The position numbers and the translations under genes were made by a program. From an uncultured Granulosicoccaceae bacterium (lineage in GTDB: Bacteria > Pseudomonadota > Gammaproteobacteria > Granulosicoccales > Granulosicoccaceae), in NCBI GenBank assembly GCA_937981955.1, contig CALJNA010000016.1:1-43687 (forward strand): DNA of 43,687 nucleotides, read 5' to 3'. The notes beneath the pieces are model-generated. The model did not search any database. It was not told where the DNA came from and was given only the letters and a program-made list of their open reading frames with translations. The stretch's first letter is position 1. The number at the start of each line of letters is the position of its first letter. Positions 16,932-25,760 of the stretch are shown here, one piece after another.

Positions 16932-17846
16932 GTGGCTGTATTCAATTTTGGCTCGATCAACATCGACTACGTTTATCGCATGGACCGGTTCGTACAGCCA
17001 GGCGAAACCTTGTCAAGTCTGTCATTGGATACGGTACTTGGCGGAAAGGGTGCCAATCAATCAGTGGCGCTAGCGCGTGCTGGCCTAGACGTTCGGCACA
17101 TCGGGCGAGTTGGCCAATCCGATCAGTGGGCTGTAGATGCCTTGCGTGAATTTGGTGTCAACACTGACTGTGTGCAAGCAATTGATGGCCCAAGCGGACA
17201 TGCGATCATCCAGGTTGATACGAACGGTGAGAATGCGATTGTGTTGCATGGAGGTGCAAATCAGAGCTTTGATGCAAATGTGATTGAAACACTGTTCGAG
17301 TCGGCAAAGTCGGGTGATTGGTTGTTGTTGCAAAACGAATGCAACAGCCTTGAACATGTATTTGATCTTGCCGAACGAAAAAAACTCAACATCGCTTTTA
17401 ATCCGGCACCGATGGACAAGGCGGCCAGTGAGTTACCGCTGGAGCGCTGCCAGGTTTTGATTCTTAACGAGGTTGAGGCGGCGCAACTTGCAATAGACCC
17501 ATCGCAAACTGTTGACGGTACAGATCATGCCGCGCTGGCAGTTGCATTACAAGCGCGATTCCCAAATGTGATTATTGCATTGACTCTGGGCAGCAATGGT
17601 GCAACGCTTTTACATGATGGTCAGAGAACAAGTGTCAGTAGTGCGAAGGTCGATGTGGTGGATACCACCGGTGCCGGCGATACATTCGTGGGATATTTTC
17701 TGGCCGGTATAATCAACGGACTGTCAACAAGCGATGCGTTGGAACGAGCATGCAGCGCAGGTGCTCTGGCAGTGACCGTTGCAGGGGCTACACCGGGTAT
17801 TCCCACGCTTAAGGCTGTCAACAAATTTATAAAAGGAACACATTGA
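16932..17846 (+). CDS. rbsK: PfkB-family carbohydrate kinase, probably ribokinase
   Basis: This 304-residue PfkB kinase has the N-terminal FNFGSINIDYVYRM, GGKGANQSVALARAG (37-51) for substrate binding, and DTTGAGDTFVGYF with catalytic base D250. The layout matches ribokinase (RbsK), which phosphorylates ribose to ribose-5-phosphate. The link to ribose is strengthened by the downstream nucleoside hydrolase, which would release ribose, and which it overlaps by 4 nt. The start is GTG (16932) with CGGAG upstream. Other PfkB sugars (for example deoxyribose) cannot be excluded. Confidence 0.85.
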   Translation: MAVFNFGSINIDYVYRMDRFVQPGETLSSLSLDTVLGGKGANQSVALARAGLDVRHIGRVGQSDQWAVDALREFGVNTDCVQAIDGPSGHAIIQVDTNGENAIVLHGGANQSFDANVIETLFESAKSGDWLLLQNECNSLEHVFDLAERKKLNIAFNPAPMDKAASELPLERCQVLILNEVEAAQLAIDPSQTVDGTDHAALAVALQARFPNVIIALTLGSNGATLLHDGQRTSVSSAKVDVVDTTGAGDTFVGYFLAGIINGLSTSDALERACSAGALAVTVAGATPGIPTLKAVNKFIKGTH

Positions 17847-18847
17847 AGGTGCACAAAGTTATATTGGATACCGACCCGGGCATTGATGATGCCATGGCCA
17901 TTGCATATGCCCTGGCTCACCCGGCAATAGAGTTGCTTGCACTGACCACGGTGTTTGGCAATGTCAGCGTTGACAAAGCCACTCGTAATGCTCAATACAT
18001 TCTCGATGTGTTTGGTGCAACACAGGTTGATGTTGCCAAGGGTGCATCTGAGCCGGTAACGCAAGCGCCGTTACCGCACTCCGAATTTGTACATGGCGAT
18101 GATGGCATCGGTAACTGTTACCCAGAAGCACCGGCTGCGTTAAATCCTGCGGCCAGTCACGCAAAGCTTGCAACTATATCGGCAGCTGACTACATCATTG
18201 AGCAGGCGCGTGCCAATCCCGGAGAAATCACGCTAATTGCTGTCGGGCCATTAACCAATCTTGCATTAGCGCTGGCAAAAGATCCTGAGCTGCCTCAACT
18301 GGTTAAGCAACTCATCGTCATGGGTGGCGCAGTCGATGAACCCGGTAACGTGACACCTTTGGCCGAAGCCAATTTTTTTAACGATCCACATGCAGCTGAT
18401 CAGTTGCTAGCAGAAGACTGGCCTATGGTTGTGGTCGGGCTTGATGTCACTCATCGAGTCATGATTACCGATACGCATTTGGGCAAGTTGCGAGATCATG
18501 CTGGTGCGACTGGAGATTTTCTCTGGCGAAGCAGCCGGTTCTATATCGATTTCTATACTAATAAAGGTGCGGCAAAGAATGCGACAGAACCGCAATGTGC
18601 AATGCACGATGCGGCCGCAGTAGCCTACCTGGTTGAACCTGACGCATTTTCACTCGAGCATGGCCCTGCGCGTGTTATTGAAGACGGTGTTGCAGCAGGA
18701 CAATTAGCGATGGACCGACGTGGTTATCGATATGCAACTGATCACTGGAGTCATCGCGCAACGAACAATGCCGCTTGTATGGGAGTGGACTCCGACCGGG
18801 TGCTTGCAACGTTTATCGACACAATCATTGAACATCGACTGGTTTGA
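17843..18847 (+). CDS. Inosine-uridine preferring nucleoside hydrolase
   Basis: This 334-residue hydrolase cleaves the N-glycosidic bond of ribonucleosides to base and ribose. The calcium-binding N-terminal cluster DTDPGIDDAMA (residues 9-19; D9, D11, D15, D16) is intact. VMGGAVDEPGNVTPLAEANFFNDPHAA supplies the middle Asn/Glu/Asp positions and MHDAAAVAYL the later Asp. Length and motifs match the IunH/RihC group, but base preference cannot be read. It starts at TTG (17843) inside the kinase stop (TTGA overlap) with AAGGA 5 nt upstream, so kinase and hydrolase are translationally coupled. Confidence 0.93.
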   Translation: MKVHKVILDTDPGIDDAMAIAYALAHPAIELLALTTVFGNVSVDKATRNAQYILDVFGATQVDVAKGASEPVTQAPLPHSEFVHGDDGIGNCYPEAPAALNPAASHAKLATISAADYIIEQARANPGEITLIAVGPLTNLALALAKDPELPQLVKQLIVMGGAVDEPGNVTPLAEANFFNDPHAADQLLAEDWPMVVVGLDVTHRVMITDTHLGKLRDHAGATGDFLWRSSRFYIDFYTNKGAAKNATEPQCAMHDAAAVAYLVEPDAFSLEHGPARVIEDGVAAGQLAMDRRGYRYATDHWSHRATNNAACMGVDSDRVLATFIDTIIEHRLV

Positions 18848-18972
18848 CAAACTCTGTCAGTGAAAATAATTTTCCGAATTGTCAGCATGATATGTCAGCA
18901 ATTGACCGGTTTCTGACCGCTATTGCGTAATCTCACCTCGTCTTTTGCTGGTGATGACATACAATCATAGGC

Positions 18973-20934
18973 ATGCGAGTGAAAATCATAGTGTCCTTCG
19001 TCCCGCTGTGTTTTCTTGGTGCCTGTGGGTGGGTTGATTCCACCGGGCGCGAATCCAACAGCACGCCGGTAGCGCAAATCAGATTTGATGATGGTCAGCA
19101 AGCCGAAGCCAGACAAATCAACGAACTGGATAGCTTACGTATCAGTGCGTCGGGGTCCGATCCAGACGGCTCGATTAGCAGCTATCGATGGAGCGATCAG
19201 CCGGTAGAGCAGGGTGCGCTCGATCAATGCGCTGTGGCACCCGATTTCAACATGGACATTGCAGCGAACTCTCTTCAGGAAGCTTGCGCGCCTGCGGGCA
19301 GCAGCTGCTCACTTTCCATTGATCGCCTTGCAGATTCAGCTGGTGATAATGTCGATTTTCTTATTACTGCACCCAATTTGCGAGCACCGGTTGGTGTCAC
19401 TTATGAATTGACCGCGATCGATAACGATGGCGGCATCGGCAGCCAGCGTTCAACCTTTTGTTTAATTGCCATTAACGCCGCCCCCGATGCCGAGAACGAC
19501 ACCTATACCGTATTGGAAGGTGAACGGCTCGACGTGCCAGCCGCTCGCGGTGTGCTGGCAAATGACAGTGATGATGATCATGTTCAAAATGGCGCACTTA
19601 CGGTATCGGTCACGCCGAAAAAAGCCCCCACCCTTGCCAGTTTGTTTAACTTGCGAAACGACGGTGGATTTACCTACGTGCCGCTTTCGGTCAGCTTACG
19701 CAGTGATGCTAGTGACAGTTTTGAATACTGGGTGACCGATGGTGTTCATGAACCCGTCAGTGCAACGGTTAACGTGCGCATTGTTGCCAAGGACGATCCT
19801 CCAGAACAGCTTGACGACATACCCGATTTGGAAGCGGTACCGGGAATTCCATTTGAGTTTGATATCAGTCCCTATTTTGAAGATCCGGAAGGCAGCACGC
19901 TGAGCTTTGCCATTGTTGGTGGATCGCTGCCTCGGTCTGGTGCTCTGGTATTGTCTTCAAATGGTGTACTGAGCGGGACAGCGGAACTGTTCGATGAAGG
20001 TAGTTATACGATCAGTGTTGCCGCCTCCGATGGTAGTGGTGGTGTTACAGCTACCATAAACCTGGATGTTCTGGAGAATTTGCCGGTCGCCGCGGTATCC
20101 ATTCCGTCTCAGTCGGCTGCAGTAGGTGAAGAGATAACACTGGATGTCAGTACGCGTTTCGACGATCCTGAAAATCAATCTCTGACTTACAGTGTCGATA
20201 CGCAATACTCCAATGCCGAACTCAACATGAACGCGCGTAGCGGTGAATTGACTGCTGAGTTTGACGATGCAGGACGTTACACCATAGACGTCAGTGCAGA
20301 TGATGGCGTTAATGAACCTTCCAGCATTCGTTTTATTGTTGTTGTTACGCTGGACAACAGCAGTCCGATTTTTCGTGGCTCTATTGCAAATCAAACGATC
20401 GACTTCGGGGATTCAATAACGCCAATAAGCGGAGGCTTCACCGACCCCGATGGTGATGATCTGGAATTCGATGTGCTGGGTACTTTGCCAGCTGGAGTGT
20501 CAATCAGTGCTCGAGGTGTGATTACCGGTAGACCGACACGGTCAGGAAGTTTCGCTGGCATCCGCATTATCGCCACCGATCCGTTCGGTGAATTTGCTCG
20601 CAGTAACGCTTTTACGATTAGCGTTGTAGCAGCACCGGCCGCACCTGCGAATTCGGCACCTGTATACGAAGAAGACACAGTTTTTAACCAGGGAATATCG
20701 CTTGGCCAGAGCATTCGTGCGGTAACTCCCGAATTCAGCGACCCTGATGGGGACAGGCTGAGTTACAGCATAATCGGTGGCACCTTGCCCGCCGGAGTCA
20801 GCATAAACAGGACGACTGGCGCTGTTACAGGCAGACCCACGATACGAATCTGGGCGCTCGACCTGCAAGTGCTGGCCACCGACCCGAGCGGGGCTTCCGC
20901 TGCATCCGACCCATTCTGGATTCGCGTTCGCTAA
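18973..20934 (+). CDS. Secreted lipoprotein with cadherin/Ig-like repeats
   Basis: This is a 653-residue predicted lipoprotein. Signal peptide residues 1-17 end in the lipobox LGAC with Cys18 as lipid anchor. After a PKD-like segment (SGSDPDGSISSYRW, about 58-72) and a VLANDSDDD cadherin-like repeat (about 185), the rest is a series of putative Ig/dystroglycan-type repeats of about 90 residues. The repeats share DPDGD/DPEG calcium-type turns, LSYSIIGGTLPAGVS and TGRPT. Length and repeats suggest a cell-surface adhesin or polymer-binding protein; no catalytic domain is visible. It has a weak ribosome site and stands alone between the nucleoside genes and the amidotransferase. Repeat boundaries are by eye. 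Confidence 0.85.
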   Translation: MRVKIIVSFVPLCFLGACGWVDSTGRESNSTPVAQIRFDDGQQAEARQINELDSLRISASGSDPDGSISSYRWSDQPVEQGALDQCAVAPDFNMDIAANSLQEACAPAGSSCSLSIDRLADSAGDNVDFLITAPNLRAPVGVTYELTAIDNDGGIGSQRSTFCLIAINAAPDAENDTYTVLEGERLDVPAARGVLANDSDDDHVQNGALTVSVTPKKAPTLASLFNLRNDGGFTYVPLSVSLRSDASDSFEYWVTDGVHEPVSATVNVRIVAKDDPPEQLDDIPDLEAVPGIPFEFDISPYFEDPEGSTLSFAIVGGSLPRSGALVLSSNGVLSGTAELFDEGSYTISVAASDGSGGVTATINLDVLENLPVAAVSIPSQSAAVGEEITLDVSTRFDDPENQSLTYSVDTQYSNAELNMNARSGELTAEFDDAGRYTIDVSADDGVNEPSSIRFIVVVTLDNSSPIFRGSIANQTIDFGDSITPISGGFTDPDGDDLEFDVLGTLPAGVSISARGVITGRPTRSGSFAGIRIIATDPFGEFARSNAFTISVVAAPAAPANSAPVYEEDTVFNQGISLGQSIRAVTPEFSDPDGDRLSYSIIGGTLPAGVSINRTTGAVTGRPTIRIWALDLQVLATDPSGASAASDPFWIRVR

Positions 20935-21091
20935 GACTCAACTTTTCTGCACCAAGACCGCCAAATCAATGAGAAGAGTGCATCCTTGCGACGCGCTCTA
21001 AACAGGCCTTTGAAAATTTCAGGCTTGAACCTGGTGGCTCAAGGCGTTATCGTCATCGGGTCATTCTTAATATCGTTCTAATGTAAAGAAA

Positions 21092-21808
21092 ATGGCGCAC
21101 GCGAATTCAAAACGGTTTCTGATGGTAAAACACTCCCAGGGGTGGAACGTAGATCGTTGTACAACATGGATGGATAAAAACGCGTATCAGGTCGATTGGT
21201 GTTATCCGGCTTGCGGCCAGTCTTTTCCATCTGTGAATCAATACGACGGCGTCATTGTTTTTGGTGGTGCACCGAGTGTGAACGACTCGCAGGAACACTG
21301 GGTTCGCGATGAATTAACGTTTATCGAAAGCTGTCTTAAGCAAGACACACCTTTTTTTGGTATCTGTCTTGGCGCGCAAATGCTGGCAAGAGTCATGGGT
21401 TCCAGCGTCAGCGAACATCCACGACAGCTTAAGGAAATCGGTTTTTGCGAAGTCAGACCGACAGCGCTTGGCAGTGCGTTCCTGTCACAACCGTTAAAGT
21501 TCATGCAGTGGCATAGTGAAGGTTTTGAATTGCCCTCCGGTGCTAAACATCTGGCCCACAACGATGTGTTCGCCAACCAGGCGTTTAGCATCAGCGAACA
21601 GGTCGTGGGCGTTCAATTTCATCCTGAAGTGAATCTTGATGTTTTACGCATCTGGCATGAACGAAACAAATCCCGACCAACCGGCGTGCTCGACGATGCT
21701 ACTCGAGCGAATCATATCGCAGATGCCATCGAGTGCGAACAAAGCATCACCAACTGGCTCGATGGTTTTCTTACCACCTGGACTCGCTCCGCTGCAAAAG
21801 CCGCTTAA
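21092..21808 (+). CDS. Class I glutamine amidotransferase-like protein
   Basis: The 238-residue protein carries a GuaA-type class I amidotransferase domain. The nucleophile is Cys92 in GICLGAQMLA, and the His-Glu pair is H177/E179 in VQFHPEV, so the triad is intact. VIFVFGG-like and VNDSQEHW segments match the standalone GMP-synthase-related branch (COG0518). These release ammonia from glutamine or act on gamma-glutamyl compounds; no synthase partner is fused. Downstream, 115 nt away, is a glutamate-synthase-like gene; a shared nitrogen role is possible but inferred only from proximity. Confidence 0.88.
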   Translation: MAHANSKRFLMVKHSQGWNVDRCTTWMDKNAYQVDWCYPACGQSFPSVNQYDGVIVFGGAPSVNDSQEHWVRDELTFIESCLKQDTPFFGICLGAQMLARVMGSSVSEHPRQLKEIGFCEVRPTALGSAFLSQPLKFMQWHSEGFELPSGAKHLAHNDVFANQAFSISEQVVGVQFHPEVNLDVLRIWHERNKSRPTGVLDDATRANHIADAIECEQSITNWLDGFLTTWTRSAAKAA

Positions 21809-21877
21809 GTGTTGCTATTGCGCCTGTTGAACAAGGCATAACACAAACGAATTGATTCGATAACGCACTTTTTTTCG

Positions 21878-21902
21878 TCACATGGGTCACAATGCCATGT
21901 GA
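21878..21902. promoter_or_regulatory. 8-bp inverted repeat upstream of the glutamate-synthase-like gene
   Basis: TCACATGG (21878-21885) and CCATGTGA (21895-21902) form a perfect inverted repeat with a 9-nt spacer, ending 21 nt before the ATG at 21924. It lacks a U-tract in either direction, so it fits an operator or a leader hairpin better than a terminator. Not a CRP site, as the half-sites are in the opposite order. Confidence 0.4.
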
Positions 21903-21923
21903 ACGGTTATCAGGTGCGAATTC

Positions 21924-23570
21924 ATGCGTAAACAGTTTGTTATCTGCTCAATAGCATTCGTGATTGCAGTATTGTTGCTGTGCACACTGTGGAAACCGTT
22001 TGTCTGGTTGTTTCTGATCATTATTCCTGCGATTGCCGTGGGTGTTTACGACATGTATCAGGAAGAACATTCGCTGCGTCGCAATTTTCCATTGATCAGT
22101 CGTGGCCGATGGTTCCTCGAATCACTACGGCCATTTTTACGTCAGTACCTGTTCGAATCTGAAACCGATGGTGTGCCAGTTAACCGGATGTTTCGCTCAG
22201 TTGTTTATCAACGAGCAAAAGGTGTTCGCGACACGGTGCCGTTCGGCACCAAAATGGACACCTATCGAGATGGCTATGAGTGGATTGCGCACTCCATAGC
22301 AGCAACCGACAGCGATACGATCGATAAAGATCCTCGAATATTGGTTGGCGGACCGGATTGCAAGCAGCCTTATTCAGCCAGTGTGTTAAACATCAGTGCC
22401 ATGAGCTACGGTTCGCTCAGCAAGAACGCCGTGCTGGCTTTAAACGGTGGTGCTGCCAAAGGTGGCTTTGCGCACAATACTGGTGAAGGCGGCGTTACAC
22501 CATTTCATCTTGAACCGGGCGGTGATCTTATCTGGCAAATTGGCACTGGTTACTTTGGTTGTCGCGCGGCTGACGGCGGATTCGACAGTGAACGATTTAC
22601 TGAAACAGCCTCGCAAGCGTCAATTAAAATGATCGAAATAAAACTTTCGCAGGGTGCCAAGCCTGGTCATGGCGGGATTTTGCCAGCAATCAAGAATACC
22701 GAGGAAATTGCCCGTATTCGTGGTGTGGAACCAAACACGACCGTGTTGTCACCTCCAGCACACAGTGCTTTTGCCACGCCAGTTGAAATGATGGAGTTCA
22801 TTGCAAAGTTGCGCAAGCTTAGTGGTGGTAAGCCAATCGGTTTCAAGATGTGTGTCGGTCGGCAAAGTGAATTTGTGGCCCTGTGCAAAGCCATGTTGCA
22901 GACCGGTATTAAACCCGACTTCATTACGGTTGATGGTGGGGAAGGAGGTACCGGTGCTGCGCCGTTGGAATTTACCAATTCGGTCGGCATGCCTCTGCGT
23001 GATGGGCTTGCTTTTGTGTGTGATTGTCTTTCCGGCTTTGGAATCAAGCGTCATATAAAAGTGATTGCTGTTGGCAAGATGTTTAGCGCGTTTCATTTAA
23101 CAAAGAACCTCGCTCTTGGGGCTGATATGTGTTATTCAGCGCGCGGTTTCATGCTTTCGCTGGGTTGTGTGCAATCTTTGATTTGTAACACCAACCATTG
23201 TCCTACCGGTATTGCTACACAAGATCCCGGTTTAACCGAAGGGCTTGTTGTTACTGATAAAAAAGAACGGGTGGCACGGTTTCATCAGGATACGGTAGAG
23301 CATCTGGTAGAGATTGTTGGTGCTGCCGGATTGAAATCGCCGGAAGAATTGACTCGCACTCATTTGTACCGACGCATAGATCAGGACTCCATAAGACGCT
23401 ACGACGAAGTATTCGAGTATCTTGAAGTCGGCAGCTTACTAGAGGAGCCGTACCCGACACGCTTCCAACAGGCAATGTTCGAGTCAACCGCAGACAGTTT
23501 TCTGCCTACAAGTTATATTGCACAACATGGAGACGGGCTTAAATCAATCGACATGCAGGCCAGCGGCTAA
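21924..23570 (+). CDS. Membrane-anchored FMN-binding glutamate synthase-like protein
   Basis: The 548-residue protein has two hydrophobic helices at the N-terminus (about 5-22 and 24-42), then the glutamate-synthase central domain (Glu_synthase, COG0069). ISAMSYGSLS, GGAAKGGFAHNTGEGG, KLSQGAKPGHGG and TVDGGEGGTGAAP are FMN and oxoacid-binding segments. A cysteine set in CVQSLICNTNHCPTGIATQ matches a 3Fe-4S site. It lacks the glutaminase domain of GltB. This subgroup of membrane-linked flavoproteins is common but its reaction is not established. It is followed by a CPA2 antiporter 18 nt downstream, and these may form an operon. AGGTG lies 8 nt before the ATG. Confidence 0.9.
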   Translation: MRKQFVICSIAFVIAVLLLCTLWKPFVWLFLIIIPAIAVGVYDMYQEEHSLRRNFPLISRGRWFLESLRPFLRQYLFESETDGVPVNRMFRSVVYQRAKGVRDTVPFGTKMDTYRDGYEWIAHSIAATDSDTIDKDPRILVGGPDCKQPYSASVLNISAMSYGSLSKNAVLALNGGAAKGGFAHNTGEGGVTPFHLEPGGDLIWQIGTGYFGCRAADGGFDSERFTETASQASIKMIEIKLSQGAKPGHGGILPAIKNTEEIARIRGVEPNTTVLSPPAHSAFATPVEMMEFIAKLRKLSGGKPIGFKMCVGRQSEFVALCKAMLQTGIKPDFITVDGGEGGTGAAPLEFTNSVGMPLRDGLAFVCDCLSGFGIKRHIKVIAVGKMFSAFHLTKNLALGADMCYSARGFMLSLGCVQSLICNTNHCPTGIATQDPGLTEGLVVTDKKERVARFHQDTVEHLVEIVGAAGLKSPEELTRTHLYRRIDQDSIRRYDEVFEYLEVGSLLEEPYPTRFQQAMFESTADSFLPTSYIAQHGDGLKSIDMQASG

Positions 23571-23588
23571 CGTAGCAGAGCGTTTCGC

Positions 23589-25268
23589 ATGACGGGCGAG
23601 AACAGCCTACTCGCTAACGCGTTTATCTTTCTGGCAGTGGCACTTATTGCCGTGCCGGTTGCCAGGCGGGTAGGGCTGGGTCAGTCAGTGGGTTATCTGC
23701 TTGCTGGTATTTTAATCGGACCCTGGGGTCTGGCGGTGATTCGAGACGCCGATACCGTATCGCTGGCTGTCAGGGTCAGTTCGGTGGTGTTACTATTTCT
23801 GGTCGGTTTGCAAGCCACGCCAGCGCGTATTCGACGACTGGCCAAAGACTGTCTGTCGTTAAGTATGTTGCACTTCGGTCTGACGGCGTTGCTGGTGTTG
23901 ATTGTGTCGTTGTTAACCGGTTTGCACTGGCATCATGCACTGGTGTGCGGAGTGACTTTGGCCATATCCTCCAGTGCACTGGCCAATCAGGCGTTTCGCG
24001 ATACTTATCCTGCCGGTTCTCCTTTAACTGATACAGGCAAACGATTACTGCTATCACAAAACCTCGCGGTCATTCCCATTCTTGTGTTTTTTCCTTTGTT
24101 GAGTTTTCAGGCAATGATTACCCAAGGCAGCGCCTGGCCAATGGTATTGCGCTCGCTCATTCTGGTTGCCGGTGTGGCTCTGTTCGGTCAGTTTGTGCTT
24201 CGTCATCTGTTTCGTTTTGTAGTGTCTATTGGTCTAGATGAGGTGTTCGCAGCGTTTGCACTCATACTGGTTATTGGTACCTTGTTGCTGGTTCAGGTGC
24301 TTGAAATCCCAATGGAACTCGGCGCGATACTGGCCGCTTTGCTACTAACGCGTTCGGAATACGGTTCTGCAATTAATATCGCCATTCGTCCGTTTCGTGA
24401 ACTGGCTGTGGGCATGTTCTTCATTGCGGTAGGAATGACGGTCGACTTTGGTACGTTCTTCGGCAAACCAATCCAGTTCATCCTGCTGGTATTTATGTTG
24501 GTCGGCATTAAAATCTGGGTGTTGCGAAATATTCTTCGCTACTCATCTGTGCCTCGAGTGCAGCGTATATGGTTGGCAACCGTGTTGTCGCAAAGTGGTG
24601 AGCTTGCCTTCATTGTTATCGCATTCGCCGTTAGCTACCAGACCATTCCGGGCAAACTTGGCTCCGAGTTGACGGTATTGGTCGCCTTGTCTATGTTGAC
24701 CACACCTGTACTACTAATTTTGGCGCACAGGCGAGGACTGGTTCCGGCACAACTGCAGACCAATACGGGTCTTGAAACCTCTGCGGTTGCTGATTCTCAA
24801 GTCATTATTGCCGGGTATGGTCGAATCGGCCGAGTCATCGCGGGATTACTGAAGAAAAACGGTTATCGCATTGCCGTTATTGATCATAATCCGGAACGCT
24901 TTGATGCGCTGCGCCGGGATAACATTGTCGGGTTTTACGGTGACGTGACACGACCTGATCTGCTCACTGCAGCGGGTATTGATAATGCTGCCGTGCTGGT
25001 GGTAGCGATAGACGACGCAGAACGTGCCGAAGCGCTAATTGTACGGGCACGTCGTGAGAATCCCGGTATGACCATTGTATCGAGCGCAACCGATGCGCAG
25101 GACAAAGAGGCCATGATCGATCGTGGTGCTGACCGCGCTTATCCCGAGACATTTGAAACTGCATTGCTAATGGGTGAAGATATATTGGAAATGGTCGGCG
25201 TGAGTCCGCTTGATGCCCAGACAATGACTGAGACGTACCGCGATGCCAGCGAAAACCCAAGCTCTTAA
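23589..25268 (+). CDS. CPA2-family cation/proton antiporter with RCK domain (Kef-like)
   Basis: The 559-residue protein has about 12 membrane helices (residues 8-380) and a cytoplasmic RCK-N domain (about 397-515) with the nucleotide-binding VIIAGYGRIGRVIAGLL. YLLAGILIGPWGLAVI and FLVGLQATPARIRRL match the CPA2 family (KefB/KefC/YbaL type), and GQSGELAF-like (SQSGELAFIVIAF) lies before the last helices. It exchanges K+ or Na+ for protons and is likely gated by nucleotide. It is shorter than KefC and lacks a clear glutathione-binding extension. It may be coexpressed with the flavoprotein upstream. Confidence 0.92.
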   Translation: MTGENSLLANAFIFLAVALIAVPVARRVGLGQSVGYLLAGILIGPWGLAVIRDADTVSLAVRVSSVVLLFLVGLQATPARIRRLAKDCLSLSMLHFGLTALLVLIVSLLTGLHWHHALVCGVTLAISSSALANQAFRDTYPAGSPLTDTGKRLLLSQNLAVIPILVFFPLLSFQAMITQGSAWPMVLRSLILVAGVALFGQFVLRHLFRFVVSIGLDEVFAAFALILVIGTLLLVQVLEIPMELGAILAALLLTRSEYGSAINIAIRPFRELAVGMFFIAVGMTVDFGTFFGKPIQFILLVFMLVGIKIWVLRNILRYSSVPRVQRIWLATVLSQSGELAFIVIAFAVSYQTIPGKLGSELTVLVALSMLTTPVLLILAHRRGLVPAQLQTNTGLETSAVADSQVIIAGYGRIGRVIAGLLKKNGYRIAVIDHNPERFDALRRDNIVGFYGDVTRPDLLTAAGIDNAAVLVVAIDDAERAEALIVRARRENPGMTIVSSATDAQDKEAMIDRGADRAYPETFETALLMGEDILEMVGVSPLDAQTMTETYRDASENPSS

Positions 25269-25291
25269 AACTCCGTGCAAGCGAGGCTGAT

Positions 25292-25603
25292 ATGAAAGGC
25301 TCAGATGTAGAGTCAATGACAAAACTGCTGAAACAACACGATGTTCCATTATCAGCGGTTCGTGCCAATAAACTGTTGCTGACACTCGGCTTTCTTGAGG
25401 AGGCAGAACGGCCAAGTTCAACCAAACCTGGCGTGGTAAAGAAATACAAGGTACTCAGTGGAAAAGGCCTGGACTATGGCGTAAATGAGGAAAACGACCA
25501 AAGTCCCGGGCAAACCTCTCCATACTATTACAAGGACAGTTTTACCGAACTGGCGAAAATTCTGGTCGATGCCCGTGATGCGGAGGATAGCCAGAAAAAA
25601 TGA
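25292..25603 (+). CDS. Small (103 aa) protein, unassigned, possible winged-helix type
   Basis: The 103-residue protein follows the antiporter by 23 nt, with a GAGG site 6 nt before its ATG. Residues 5-45 look like a small helix-turn-helix (MTKLLKQHDVPLSAVRANKLL, then a LGFLEE segment), followed by a basic KPGVVKKYKVLSGKGLDYG and an acidic tail with YYYKDSFTEL. Similar short proteins with a GLxYG ... YYxDxF layout occur widely in bacteria, but I know no function. Could be a DNA-binding regulator. No membrane segment. Confidence 0.72.
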   Translation: MKGSDVESMTKLLKQHDVPLSAVRANKLLLTLGFLEEAERPSSTKPGVVKKYKVLSGKGLDYGVNEENDQSPGQTSPYYYKDSFTELAKILVDARDAEDSQKK

Positions 25604-25694
25604 TCGTGATAAACTCGGGAGCGAAGCGCAATCGTGAGCGGCAGTTAAGCACATTACGTGGAAACGTTCCGTGTTTGAGGCGCTCATGATCTCA

Positions 25695-25723
25695 TTGAAA
25701 AACAGTAAGTTAAGTCGATTAAT
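25695..25723 (+). promoter_or_regulatory. Candidate promoter of the BMP transporter operon
   Basis: TTGAAA (25695-25700), a 17-nt spacer and ATTAAT (25718-25723) lie 37 nt upstream of the binding-protein ATG at 25761. The message would have a leader of roughly 30 nt with an AAGGGG ribosome site. Inferred by eye. Confidence 0.4.
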
Positions 25724-25760
25724 TAAACCACGAATTAGATTTAAGGCTAAGGGGATTTTT

